64,000 nt of DNA, taken from assembly GCA_029248185.1 (NCBI GenBank), contig JAQWJV010000040.1:20479-84478 (forward strand), read 5' to 3'. The stretch comes from Flavobacteriaceae bacterium. Its GTDB lineage: Bacteria > Bacteroidota > Bacteroidia > Flavobacteriales > Flavobacteriaceae. A program made the position numbers and the translations under genes. Below, in pieces: positions 45,660 to 55,094 of the stretch (its first letter is position 1; each line of letters opens with the position of its first letter). The notes beneath the pieces were generated by a model. The model made no database searches. It was not told where the DNA came from and saw only the letters and a list, made by a program, of their open reading frames with translations.

Positions 45660-46316
45660 TTATGCCATCTTAAAGGTCTCTTTCCAAAGAAATTTTCCAA
45701 AATCGATGATACTATCAAGAGGGGTGTTGTCAAATAACTCAAAAACTGTTTGTACGGATTTTTCAATCGCCATGTCTGTTTTCTCAAAACCAGGTGATTT
45801 GTCTTCTTTCCAAAACTTAAGGAGGAAGAGTAATTGCACCCATGCCCCTTCTGAAAAGAGAGATTCGGGATGTTTTGTAAACCGTGACTGCTTGTGTACA
45901 TTCCCCTCTTCAATGAGACCCGAAGCGAATTGTTTGAAGGCAATTCTTAAACCCTTTAAAGCCATCAGTTGTTGCATTTTGTTTTCAGAAGTTGAGAGAG
46001 TAAATAGGACATAACTTCTATTCAATAGCAATACCTCGAAGAAAGTATAGTAAAAAGAAAGGAGCTTTTCCTTTGGAGGTTGCGTATCATACCCTTTCTC
46101 CTTACTGATCAAAGAAAATGCATTGTCAAAAAATTGATCAAAAACAGCTTCTTTAACGTGGTCTAAAGAGGAAAAGTGCTGGTAAAAAACGGATTCTTCA
46201 ATTCCGCTTTTTTTGCAAAATTTAAATACTGACTTAGGCTCTGTTTCGTGTTCTAAGACATGGTCGCTATACGCTTCAAATATCTTTTCTTTCAAATCTA
46301 AATTGTTTTTTGACAT
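45660..46316 (-). CDS. TetR-family transcriptional regulator
   Basis: N-terminal HTH: KIFEAYSDHVLE...KFCKKSGIEESVFYQHFSSLDHVKEAVFDQFF. Confidence 0.82.
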   Translation of the reverse strand: MSKNNLDLKEKIFEAYSDHVLEHETEPKSVFKFCKKSGIEESVFYQHFSSLDHVKEAVFDQFFDNAFSLISKEKGYDTQPPKEKLLSFYYTFFEVLLLNRSYVLFTLSTSENKMQQLMALKGLRIAFKQFASGLIEEGNVHKQSRFTKHPESLFSEGAWVQLLFLLKFWKEDKSPGFEKTDMAIEKSVQTVFELFDNTPLDSIIDFGKFLWKETFKMA

Positions 46317-46332
46317 ACAAATTTTGTTCCCA

Positions 46333-46364
46333 CAAATATAGTGTGTTTATTTTTTTAATCAAAA
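46333..46364 (-). promoter_or_regulatory. Bacteroidota-type promoter of the TetR-AarF unit: TTTTG-N19-TATATTTG
   Basis: -33 at 46364-46360, -7 at 46340-46333; ATG at 46316. Confidence 0.7.
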
Positions 46365-46395
46365 GGTTAAACATAATAAGTTACTAAATTTAATG

Positions 46396-46408
46396 TGTCA
46401 TCTTGTCA
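46396..46408 (+). promoter_or_regulatory. TGnCAnnnTGnCA element (TGTCATCTTGTCA) overlapping the htpG -33
   Basis: Matches the two hsp20-upstream elements; TTG 46403-46405, 18-nt spacer, TATTTTTT from 46424. Confidence 0.5.
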
Positions 46409-46465
46409 CAATTTCAAATGTGGTATTTTTTTTGTCTATACGATACAAAACAAAATTTAAAACAC

Positions 46466-48349
46466 ATGAGTACAGGAAAAATTAATGTAGCCGTCGAGAA
46501 TATTTTCCCGCTAATCAAGAAATTTCTTTACAGCGACCACGAAATTTTTTTAAGAGAATTAATTTCCAATGCCACAGATGCAACAACGAAACTACATCAC
46601 CTAAGTAGCTTGGGTGAAATCAAGGGAGATCTTGGATCCACCCAGATCGAAATCAAGATTGATAAAAAAGGAAAAAAGCTTCGCATCATTGACCAAGGGA
46701 TTGGGATGACAGAAGAAGAGGTTCAAAAATACATCAATGAAGTTGCCTTTTCGGGGGCTGAAGAATTTCTGGAGCAATACAAAGACACCGCCAAAGACAG
46801 CGGAATTATCGGTCATTTTGGGTTGGGATTTTATTCTGCCTTTATGGTTTCAGAAAAAGTTGAAATCATCACAAAATCACACAAAGATAGCCCAGCCACC
46901 CACTGGACTTGTGATGGTTCTCCTGAATATACATTAGAAGCTTCAAAAAAAGAAAATAGGGGAACTGAAATCATTCTCCATATCGACAAAGACTCTAAAG
47001 AATTTTTAGAAGAGTCCCGTATCAAGGAACTTTTAACCAAATACAACAAGTTCATGCCGATTCCAATAAAATTTGGAACTCGAGAAGAAACCCTTCCTTT
47101 ACCAGAGGGAGCGGCAGAAGATGCAAAACCAGAAACCATCACGGTTGATAATATCATCAACAACCCAGACCCTGCATGGACCAAAAAGCCTGCAGATTTA
47201 AAAGATCAAAATTATAAGGATTTTTATCGGGAATTATACCCAATGCAATTTGAAGAGCCTTTATTCAACATTCACCTAAATGTAGATTATCCTTTTAACT
47301 TTACGGGTATTCTTTACTTTCCAAAATTGAATAACGACTTAAACATTCAAAAAGATCGCATTCAACTCTATCAAAATCAAGTGTTTGTTACGGATAACGT
47401 TGAGGGGATAGTTCCAGAGTTTTTAACCCTTTTAAGAGGTGTTATTGATTCCCCTGACATTCCTTTGAATGTTTCGCGAAGCTACCTCCAAGCCGACGGT
47501 GCTGTTAAAAAAATCAGTAACTACATCACAAGGAAGGTTGCAGACAAATTGAATAGTCTTTTCAAAAAAGATCGAAAAGGTTTTGAAGAAAAATGGAATG
47601 ACATCAAAGTGGTTATTGAATATGGAATGTTGAGTGAAGATAAGTTTTTTGACAAAGCAGAAAATTTTGCTCTTTACCCCACAACGGACGGGGAATATTT
47701 CACTTTTGAAGAATTAAAGGAAGCTGTAAAAGAGCATCAAACGGACAAAGAGGACAAACTTGTTCTTTTGTATGCTTCAGACGTAGAAGAACAACACAGT
47801 TATATCACACAAGCCAAAAACAAAGGATATAAAGTTCTGCTTTTAAACTCACCCATTATTGGTCATTTAATCCAAAAACTAGAGGGAAGTAAAGAGAATG
47901 TTTCTTTTGTTCGTGTGGATGGAGACACCATTGAAAATTTAATCAAAAAAGAGGAAGCCTCCGTTTCAAAACTCACTGAGGAAGAAAAGGAAACACTTAA
48001 ACCCATGATTGAAAATGTGGTAAAAGAAGGTGGCTATACCGTTCAAATGGAAGCCATGGACAGTCAAGCCTTACCCTTTGTGTTGACACAACCTGAATTC
48101 ATGAGACGGATGAAGGAAATGCAGCAAACAGGCGGAGGTGGAATGATGATGGGTGACATGCCCGACATGTATACCCTGACCGTCAATACGAACCATGAGT
48201 TAGTGGGTCAAATTCTTTCAACCAAAACAGCAAAGAAAAGGGAGCGCCTAATACAGCAAGCTGTTGATCTTGCGCGATTATCCAGAAATCTTTTGAAAGG
48301 GGAAGCCCTGACAGAGTTCATTCAACGCAGTGTTGAACTCATCAAATAA
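46466..48349 (+). CDS. htpG: molecular chaperone HtpG (Hsp90)
   Basis: MSTGKINVAVENIFPLIKKFLYSDHEIFLRELISNATDA, GHFGLGFYSAFMVSE. Confidence 0.97.
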   Translation: MSTGKINVAVENIFPLIKKFLYSDHEIFLRELISNATDATTKLHHLSSLGEIKGDLGSTQIEIKIDKKGKKLRIIDQGIGMTEEEVQKYINEVAFSGAEEFLEQYKDTAKDSGIIGHFGLGFYSAFMVSEKVEIITKSHKDSPATHWTCDGSPEYTLEASKKENRGTEIILHIDKDSKEFLEESRIKELLTKYNKFMPIPIKFGTREETLPLPEGAAEDAKPETITVDNIINNPDPAWTKKPADLKDQNYKDFYRELYPMQFEEPLFNIHLNVDYPFNFTGILYFPKLNNDLNIQKDRIQLYQNQVFVTDNVEGIVPEFLTLLRGVIDSPDIPLNVSRSYLQADGAVKKISNYITRKVADKLNSLFKKDRKGFEEKWNDIKVVIEYGMLSEDKFFDKAENFALYPTTDGEYFTFEELKEAVKEHQTDKEDKLVLLYASDVEEQHSYITQAKNKGYKVLLLNSPIIGHLIQKLEGSKENVSFVRVDGDTIENLIKKEEASVSKLTEEEKETLKPMIENVVKEGGYTVQMEAMDSQALPFVLTQPEFMRRMKEMQQTGGGGMMMGDMPDMYTLTVNTNHELVGQILSTKTAKKRERLIQQAVDLARLSRNLLKGEALTEFIQRSVELIK

Positions 48350-48352
48350 AAG

Positions 48353-48377
48353 AAAACCGCCTTCGGGCGGTTTTTTT
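48353..48377 (+). terminator. intrinsic terminator of htpG with UUCG tetraloop
   Basis: AAAACCGCC-TTCG-GGCGGTTTT-TTT. Confidence 0.9.
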
Positions 48378-48405
48378 AATTCCATATTCTTTTGTTTCTT
48401 GTCCT

Positions 48406-49014
48406 ATGATTGATTCACAATTGCTTTCCACTGAAGGTGAACCTTTACTTTTAAATGACGCTCAGATTCGTTACTACGAGTCCTTCTTTACTCCTAAAGA
48501 AGCCGCAACAATCTTTGATCAATTACTTGAAGAAACTCTTTGGCAACAGGATCCCATTACTGTTTTTGGAAAAACTTATCCCCAACCCCGCTTGACTGCT
48601 TTGTATGCCATTAACACCAAACCCTACTCCTATTCAGGTATTAGTATGAAACCCAAAATCATGACCCCTTTACTTCAAAAAATTAAGCATAAAATTGCCT
48701 CAATTTCTGAAGCTGAGTTTACTTCAGTCTTACTGAATTTGTATCGAGATGGAAAAGACAGTAACGGATGGCATGCTGACAATGAAAAAGAATTAGGCAA
48801 AAATCCAATTATTGCTTCGCTGAGTTTTGGGGAAAACCGATTTTTCCATTTAAAACACAGGCGCAATAAAGAAGACCGCTTGAAAGTATTATTAAAATCA
48901 GGAAGCTTATTGCTTATGGAAGGAAATACACAAGAGCATTGGCTACATCAAATTGCTAAAACAGCTCGACCCATTGGCCCTAGAATCAATTTAACCTTTC
49001 GAAAAATCATGTAA
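48406..49014 (+). CDS. AlkB-like 2-oxoglutarate/Fe(II) dioxygenase
   Basis: NGWHADNE HxD motif; RINLTFR C-terminal motif. Confidence 0.92.
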   Translation: MIDSQLLSTEGEPLLLNDAQIRYYESFFTPKEAATIFDQLLEETLWQQDPITVFGKTYPQPRLTALYAINTKPYSYSGISMKPKIMTPLLQKIKHKIASISEAEFTSVLLNLYRDGKDSNGWHADNEKELGKNPIIASLSFGENRFFHLKHRRNKEDRLKVLLKSGSLLLMEGNTQEHWLHQIAKTARPIGPRINLTFRKIM

Positions 49015-49114
49015 TCCTTACTTCAAATGGAGTCCATTTATCCTTTTTAAATGGAGAGGATTAAACCTTCTTTAAAATACGTTGTCATACTAAGATCGTT
49101 TATTTATATCCACC

Positions 49115-51343
49115 ATTAAAAATCTAACTATAATCAAGATATTTCATAGCAAGCTTTTCTTGCTTCTGATCGCAATTAGCTCTTGTCTGCTCGCACAGGA
49201 GAAAGAAAAAGAATTTCTTATCCCCTCTATTTCAAGTGAAATAAAAATAAATGGAATGGGAGAGGAACAGGCATGGGAAAAATCAAAATGGACATCTAAC
49301 TTTTGGAATTGGAGACCAACAGACAGCCTAAAAGCAAATAAACAAACGCAGTTTAAAATGCTTCGAGACGATCAAAACCTCTATATTTTGATTGAAGCTA
49401 TGACCGGGGGATCAAATTTTACTACCCCCAATCTTAAACGTGACTTTGAGTGGTATCAATCGGATTCTGTCACCTTACTTTTTGACACCTTTAGCGATGC
49501 GACCAATGCTTTTTCCTTTGCCACCAACCCTTTAGGACTGAAAGCAGACGGATTGATTTCAGGTGGGAATCAAAACTTCCGTACCGACCGAAACAATGCT
49601 TGGGATACTAAATGGACCGTCGAAACTACAATTGAAGAAGGAAAATATACCGTGGAAATTAAAATTCCTTTTAGTGCTTTCTTTTATGACAATACCCAAA
49701 CTTCTTGGCGTTTTAATCTTTATAGAAGAGATTTTGAAGGCAATGAAACGAGTGTTTGGGCACAAACTCCGCAGAATCAAGTCATAGGAAACCTTGGTTT
49801 TATGGGGAAAATGATTTTTGAAACACCTCTCAAAAAAGCGCGAAATCCCATCTCCATTATTCCTTTTGTGAGTACAGCTAAATTTAATGACTTTGAAAAC
49901 TTAAATCAAGACACAAACTTTTCAATCGGAGGAGATGCTAAAATTCCTATTGGAAACGCATTAAATCTTGACCTGACATTCAATCCTGACTTTTCACAAG
50001 TAGAAGTCGATGATCAAGTAGTTAATCTTACTCGATTTGCCATTTCACTTCCTGAGAAAAGACAATTTTTTACGCAAAACGATGATTTATTTAAAGACTT
50101 TGGAGCCCTTAATGATGTAAATCCTTTCTTTTCAAGACGTATCGGAGTTGCTGAGGATTTGGACGGAAATACGATAGAAAATAAGATAGTAGCGGGTGCT
50201 CGATTGAGTGGAAAATTAAACTCCAATCTAAGACTGGGATTTTTAAATGTATTAACAGATGCTGATATCGCCAATGAGATACCCTCAAATTTAAATACTG
50301 TTTTTACACTTCGACAAAAAGTATTTAACCGTTCCAATGTTAGTTTTTTCTTCATCGACCGAAGAACCACAGAAGAATTTGATTTTATTTCTGAAGAGGA
50401 GAAAAAAAATAGTGTAACTGGAATTGAATACAATTTAGTTTCTGCGGATAGTAAATGGAATGGACGTGCCTTTTTTCATAAATCTTTTACAGAAGGCTTA
50501 AATGATGACGATATTATCTCTGGAATTAAATTACAACGAAATACCCTACGACATCGCCTTGGCATGGAGGTAATTCATGGAGGAGAGGACTTTAGATCTG
50601 ATCTTGGTTTTTTTAGACGTACTGGATTTTTAAAACTGTCTCCCGAATACACTTTCAGAATTTATCCCAAAAATCCTAATGTGGTGAATTACGAAATCAG
50701 TGAACGAACTTTTTTTGTGTACAATCCTGAATTAAACTACTTATTAACCGACCGTTGGTTCATCACCTCCATACGAAAACGATATTTAAACAATACGAGC
50801 TTGAGTTTTTCAGCTCGAAATCGCTACGAATATTTGACTACTGGATTTGACCCTACCCGCAGTAGTGATGGGCTTGATCTGCCTTCTAACTCAAGTTATA
50901 ATTTCACTGAGGTAGAGATGAGTTATCGTTCCGATCCAAGGAAAAAATTCAACTTTGACTCCAAAATTGCTTACGGTTCTTTTTATAATGGAACTAAATT
51001 TTCAATTGAAAATGAATTCAAATGGCGAAAACAACCCATTTTTAATGCCAGTATGATTGTAAACTTTGATGCCATTGAGCTTCCCAAGCCATACAGTTCA
51101 AAAAATATTTGGCTGATTAGTCCCAAACTGGATTTTACTTTTACCAAAACTCTTTCTTGGACCACCTTTGTTCAATATAATTCTCAAGGAGAAAACCTTG
51201 GAGTAAACTCTAGAATGCAATGGCGTTTTGCACCGCTCTCCGATTTATTTATTGTTTATAATGATAATTACATCAGCACTGATAATTTTTCACCAAGATA
51301 TCGTAGTTTTAACCTCAAATTGACTTATTGGTTAAATCTGTAA
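49115..51343 (+). CDS. secreted DUF5916 / CBM9-like-domain protein
   Basis: ISSEIKINGMGEEQAWEKSKW; FSQVEVDDQVVNLTRFAISLPEKRQFFTQ. ORF track starts at TTG 49160; start extended to ATT 49115, giving a full signal peptide (I/M)KNLTIIKIFHSKLFLLLIAISSCLLAQ. Confidence 0.8.
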   Translation: MKNLTIIKIFHSKLFLLLIAISSCLLAQEKEKEFLIPSISSEIKINGMGEEQAWEKSKWTSNFWNWRPTDSLKANKQTQFKMLRDDQNLYILIEAMTGGSNFTTPNLKRDFEWYQSDSVTLLFDTFSDATNAFSFATNPLGLKADGLISGGNQNFRTDRNNAWDTKWTVETTIEEGKYTVEIKIPFSAFFYDNTQTSWRFNLYRRDFEGNETSVWAQTPQNQVIGNLGFMGKMIFETPLKKARNPISIIPFVSTAKFNDFENLNQDTNFSIGGDAKIPIGNALNLDLTFNPDFSQVEVDDQVVNLTRFAISLPEKRQFFTQNDDLFKDFGALNDVNPFFSRRIGVAEDLDGNTIENKIVAGARLSGKLNSNLRLGFLNVLTDADIANEIPSNLNTVFTLRQKVFNRSNVSFFFIDRRTTEEFDFISEEEKKNSVTGIEYNLVSADSKWNGRAFFHKSFTEGLNDDDIISGIKLQRNTLRHRLGMEVIHGGEDFRSDLGFFRRTGFLKLSPEYTFRIYPKNPNVVNYEISERTFFVYNPELNYLLTDRWFITSIRKRYLNNTSLSFSARNRYEYLTTGFDPTRSSDGLDLPSNSSYNFTEVEMSYRSDPRKKFNFDSKIAYGSFYNGTKFSIENEFKWRKQPIFNASMIVNFDAIELPKPYSSKNIWLISPKLDFTFTKTLSWTTFVQYNSQGENLGVNSRMQWRFAPLSDLFIVYNDNYISTDNFSPRYRSFNLKLTYWLNL

Positions 51344-51345
51344 TT

Positions 51346-52077
51346 ATGACTCAAAAATACACCCGCTTTTTCTTACTCGCATCCCTTTTTCTTTTCACAC
51401 TCGGCTGTCAGCCAGAAAAAAAGAAAGCTACTGGAAACACCATGATTGTTAAAGGAAGCATTGAAGGGCTCAGAAAAGGTACTTTATATCTACAAAAAAT
51501 TGAAGATACCCTCTTGGTTAATGTCGATTCAACTCTTGTAAAGGGAACTCCTAATTTTGAATTTAAAACGCCCATAGAAACTCCTGAGGTTTTTTACCTC
51601 TATCTAGATAAAGAAGATGGGGACAGCCTAAATGACCGAATTTTATTTTTTGGAGAAAAGGGAACTATTGAAATCAATACCCTGCTAAAAACTTTTGAAA
51701 GTAGCGCAGAGATTAAAGGGTCTAAAAATCAAGAATTGTTGCAAGAGCATATTGCTTTCAAAAGAAAGTTTAACGATCAAAATCTAGAACTTATTCAAGG
51801 ATATTATCAAGCACAAAGTGATGGAGAAATGGAAAAAGCTGATTCTTTGGAACAAAAAATCAACAACTTAACCCGAAGACGATACTTATACACGATCAAT
51901 TTTGCTGCACAACACACAGATCAAAACATTGCTCCCTATCTAGCTTTGACAGAGGTCTATGATGCTAATTTGTCTCTGTTGGATTCAATTGCCATTAAAA
52001 TGACACCTGAAGTTAAAGACTCAAAATACGGAAAAGAGCTCACTAAGTTCTTGGAGCAGCGAAGGCTGGAAGAGTAA
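51346..52077 (+). CDS. DUF4369-domain lipoprotein
   Basis: Lipobox LFTLGC; VKGSIEGLRKGTLYLQKIEDTLLVNVDSTLV. Confidence 0.82.
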   Translation: MTQKYTRFFLLASLFLFTLGCQPEKKKATGNTMIVKGSIEGLRKGTLYLQKIEDTLLVNVDSTLVKGTPNFEFKTPIETPEVFYLYLDKEDGDSLNDRILFFGEKGTIEINTLLKTFESSAEIKGSKNQELLQEHIAFKRKFNDQNLELIQGYYQAQSDGEMEKADSLEQKINNLTRRRYLYTINFAAQHTDQNIAPYLALTEVYDANLSLLDSIAIKMTPEVKDSKYGKELTKFLEQRRLEE

Positions 52078-52084
52078 GAATGTA

Positions 52085-52351
52085 TTAAAGCTTTGCTGCT
52101 TTTTTAAGTAAAGCAGTGATTGCTTTCGCTTTTGCTTCTTGAATTTTCTTAAACTGTGCTTTTATTCCCTCTCCGGTTACGGCGTTTACTTGTTGAATTA
52201 AATCATCAAAAGCAAGGATAGCCTCATCGATGAGTTTTTCACTTTTAGATAAATCGGCATCAGGGTTTGAAAGTTCCCATAAATAGATGTCTTCAATCAA
52301 ATCACCAATGTCGTTATTGATGTCTTTTTTAAGTTGTTTTATACTCGGCAT
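52085..52351 (-). CDS. small hypothetical protein (88 aa)
   Basis: MPSIKQLKKDINNDIGDLIEDIYLWEL...; isolated complete ORF with good coding character. Confidence 0.7.
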   Translation of the reverse strand: MPSIKQLKKDINNDIGDLIEDIYLWELSNPDADLSKSEKLIDEAILAFDDLIQQVNAVTGEGIKAQFKKIQEAKAKAITALLKKAAKL

Positions 52352-52435
52352 TTTATAGTTTTAATTTTTCATTAATATAGAACTTTTTGACGAATGTCAA
52401 AAACAATTATTTACTATGTAGTCTTTTTTCAAAGC

Positions 52436-52843
52436 TTAGCCAGAAAAGCTCACGAAATTTCTAGGCGTTTCGTATAAGGTTACGGATAAACGGTGTGAGT
52501 TGTCCAAGTGCGGTTTCAATTTATTATAAATAACAACGGCAATATTCTCTGCACTTGGGATCAGATCAAAAAAATCAGCGACTTGTTCATTCAAGTTTTT
52601 ATGATCTAAAAGATCCTCAACCTCCACTTTGATTAAATCTTTTAACACCTTCATGTCCATCACATATCCTGTATCGGGATCAATCGAACCTGTAACATGA
52701 ACAATCAATTCATAATTATGTCCGTGATAATGTGGATTGGCACATTTGCCAAAAACAGCTTCATTTTGTTCGTCGGTCCAATCTTTTCTATACAAACGAT
52801 GAGCGGCGTTAAAATGGGCTTTTCTACTAACGGTAACTTGCAT
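52436..52843 (-). CDS. 6-pyruvoyl-tetrahydropterin synthase / 6-carboxytetrahydropterin synthase family
   Basis: KAHFNAAHRLYR, GKCANPHYHGHNYELIV, DHKNLN. Confidence 0.93.
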   Translation of the reverse strand: MQVTVSRKAHFNAAHRLYRKDWTDEQNEAVFGKCANPHYHGHNYELIVHVTGSIDPDTGYVMDMKVLKDLIKVEVEDLLDHKNLNEQVADFFDLIPSAENIAVVIYNKLKPHLDNSHRLSVTLYETPRNFVSFSG

Positions 52844-52845
52844 AC

Positions 52846-53364
52846 TTAAGCTTTAATATGTTTATAAAATCGGTCAAAAATAATCTTAAACCAAGCGGTA
52901 TAATTTTCGGGTACAGACTTAATTTCCATGGCTACTTGATCTAAATCCATCCATTTCCAATGGGCAACTTCATCTTTATTGATCCTTGGAACATCTTGGT
53001 AATACCCCAAGAGCACATGATCCAATTCATGTTCGGTAAGTCCATTGTCAAAAGGTGCTTTATAAATAAAACTAAAAAGTTCTTCTAGGGGTGTATTAAA
53101 ACCCATTTCTTCTGCCAGGCGTCTCGCTCCAGCTTCTAGATTAGACTCTCCTACCCGCTGATGACTGCAGCAAGTGTTAGTCCAAAGTCCAGGAGAATGG
53201 TATTTATGTAAAGCGCGTTGTTGCAACATTAATTGTCCCTCTTTATTCAGGATAAAAACAGAAAAGGCACGATGTAAAACCGCTTTTTCATGTGCTTCCA
53301 TCTTGGGCATAGTCCCCACTGGAGTATCGTTAACATCTACAAGGATGACTTCTTCTTCTTTCAT
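52846..53364 (-). CDS. idi: isopentenyl-diphosphate delta-isomerase
   Basis: HRAFSVFILNKEGQLMLQQRALHKYHSPGLWTNTCCSHQ; start chosen at MKEEEV. Confidence 0.94.
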   Translation of the reverse strand: MKEEEVILVDVNDTPVGTMPKMEAHEKAVLHRAFSVFILNKEGQLMLQQRALHKYHSPGLWTNTCCSHQRVGESNLEAGARRLAEEMGFNTPLEELFSFIYKAPFDNGLTEHELDHVLLGYYQDVPRINKDEVAHWKWMDLDQVAMEIKSVPENYTAWFKIIFDRFYKHIKA

Positions 53365-53458
53365 AGCGATCAAAATTACCCAATATTTTTACAAAAACCT
53401 ATTCGGAATCTCTTCGCTTCAGGCTTATTTTGTAATACTTTTGTGACAAATTGCACGC

Positions 53459-55042
53459 ATGGGATTTTTAGAAGAAATTAAAAGACGTCGGACCTTTGGA
53501 ATTATTTCCCATCCCGATGCTGGAAAAACGACCTTAACTGAAAAGTTGCTTCTCTTTGGAGGCGCGATTCAAGAAGCCGGAGCCGTCAAATCCAATAAAA
53601 TTAAAAAAGGAGCCACCAGTGACTTTATGGAAATTGAGCGGCAACGTGGAATTTCTGTTGCGACCTCCGTTTTAGCTTTTGTATATAAGAATAAGAAAAT
53701 AAATATCCTAGATACCCCAGGACACAAGGATTTTGCTGAGGACACTTTCCGAACCCTCACCGCAGTGGACAGTGTTATTGTGGTTATTGATGTGGCCAAA
53801 GGGGTGGAGGAACAAACAGAAAAACTGGTGGAAGTGTGTCGCATGCGAAAGATACCCATCATCGTTTTTATCAACAAATTAGATCGAGAAGGAAAAGATG
53901 CTTTTGACCTTTTAGATGAAGTAGAACAAAAATTAGGACTCACCGTCACCCCACTCTCCCTTCCTATTGGAATGGGGTATGACTTCAAAGGAATCTATAA
54001 TATTTGGGAAAAAAATATCCAATTATTTCAAGAGGAAAACAAACAAACCATCGGAAAAAAGAAGGCCTTTGCCTCCTTGGAAGACCCCGAATTAGAATCT
54101 GAAATTGGAACGCTACGACTAAACAATTTAAAAGAAGAATTGGAATTAATTGAGGGCGTTTATCCCCCATTTGACCAGCAAGAATATCTTGAAGGAAACC
54201 TACAACCCGTCTTATTCGGCTCTGCTCTAAATAACTTTGGAGTACAGGAATTGCTCAATTGTTTTATCGAGATAGCGCCCAAGCCACTAGCAAAAGAATC
54301 GGATATGCGTTTGGTTGAACCTGAGGACAAAAAATTTGCTGGTTTTGTCTTTAAAATTCACGCCAATATGGATCCCAACCACCGAGACCGATTGGCGTTT
54401 ATCAAGATCGTATCGGGAACCTTTGAACGAAACAAACCCTACCATCATGTGCGTTTGAATAAAAAATTAAAGTTCTCCTCCCCCAATGCCTTTTTTGCAG
54501 AGAAAAAACAAATAGTAGACATTTCCTATCCCGGAGATATAGTAGGTTTACACGACACTGGAAATTTTAAAATTGGCGATACCTTAACGGCCGGAGACAC
54601 TCTGCAGTTTAAAGGCATTCCCAGCTTCTCTCCAGAACATTTCCGCTTCATCAACAACAATGACCCTTTGAAGGCTAAACAACTTGCCAAGGGGATTGAC
54701 CAGCTGATGGACGAAGGAGTGGCGCAATTGTTTATCCTTAATTTAAATGGCAGAAAGGTTATTGGAACTGTGGGTGCCCTTCAGTTTGAAGTCATCCAAT
54801 ATCGCTTACTCCATGAATATGGAGCTCAGTGTAGCTTTGAAAACCTGAACGTACACAAAGCCTGTTGGGTTGAAGCCCAAACAGAAAGCGATGACTTTAA
54901 AGAGTTTCAACGCATCAAGCAAAAGTTTTTGGCCAAAGATAAAAATGGAAAATTAGTCTTCCTTGCTGACTCTGCTTTCTCCCTCCAAATGACTCAGGAT
55001 AAATACCGAGACCTTATCTTTCATTATACATCGGAATTTTAA
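53459..55042 (+). CDS. prfC: peptide chain release factor 3
   Basis: RRTFGIISHPDAGKTTLTEKLLLFGGAIQEAGAVK; translational GTPase. Confidence 0.97.
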   Translation: MGFLEEIKRRRTFGIISHPDAGKTTLTEKLLLFGGAIQEAGAVKSNKIKKGATSDFMEIERQRGISVATSVLAFVYKNKKINILDTPGHKDFAEDTFRTLTAVDSVIVVIDVAKGVEEQTEKLVEVCRMRKIPIIVFINKLDREGKDAFDLLDEVEQKLGLTVTPLSLPIGMGYDFKGIYNIWEKNIQLFQEENKQTIGKKKAFASLEDPELESEIGTLRLNNLKEELELIEGVYPPFDQQEYLEGNLQPVLFGSALNNFGVQELLNCFIEIAPKPLAKESDMRLVEPEDKKFAGFVFKIHANMDPNHRDRLAFIKIVSGTFERNKPYHHVRLNKKLKFSSPNAFFAEKKQIVDISYPGDIVGLHDTGNFKIGDTLTAGDTLQFKGIPSFSPEHFRFINNNDPLKAKQLAKGIDQLMDEGVAQLFILNLNGRKVIGTVGALQFEVIQYRLLHEYGAQCSFENLNVHKACWVEAQTESDDFKEFQRIKQKFLAKDKNGKLVFLADSAFSLQMTQDKYRDLIFHYTSEF

Positions 55043-55054
55043 TCTAAAAATTTT

Positions 55055-55062
55055 TATCTTTG
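55055..55062 (+). promoter_or_regulatory. TATCTTTG -7 element upstream of the 55095 ORF
   Basis: Exact TAnnTTTG match; no clear -33. Confidence 0.4.
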
Positions 55063-55094
55063 AGTAAGACTGCTCCAAATTTGTCTTCTCTTAC

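Noticed and set aside
45656-45943. 95-aa minus ORF within the TetR gene
   Set aside because: Shifted-frame overlap of a coherent TetR-like ORF; composition not protein-like.
50014-50433. 139-aa minus ORF inside the DUF5916 gene
   Set aside because: Antisense shadow ORF of a well-supported coding frame (Ser/Phe-rich artefactual composition).
53569-53988. 139-aa minus ORF inside prfC
   Set aside because: Antisense to the conserved GTPase domain of RF3; not independently supported.
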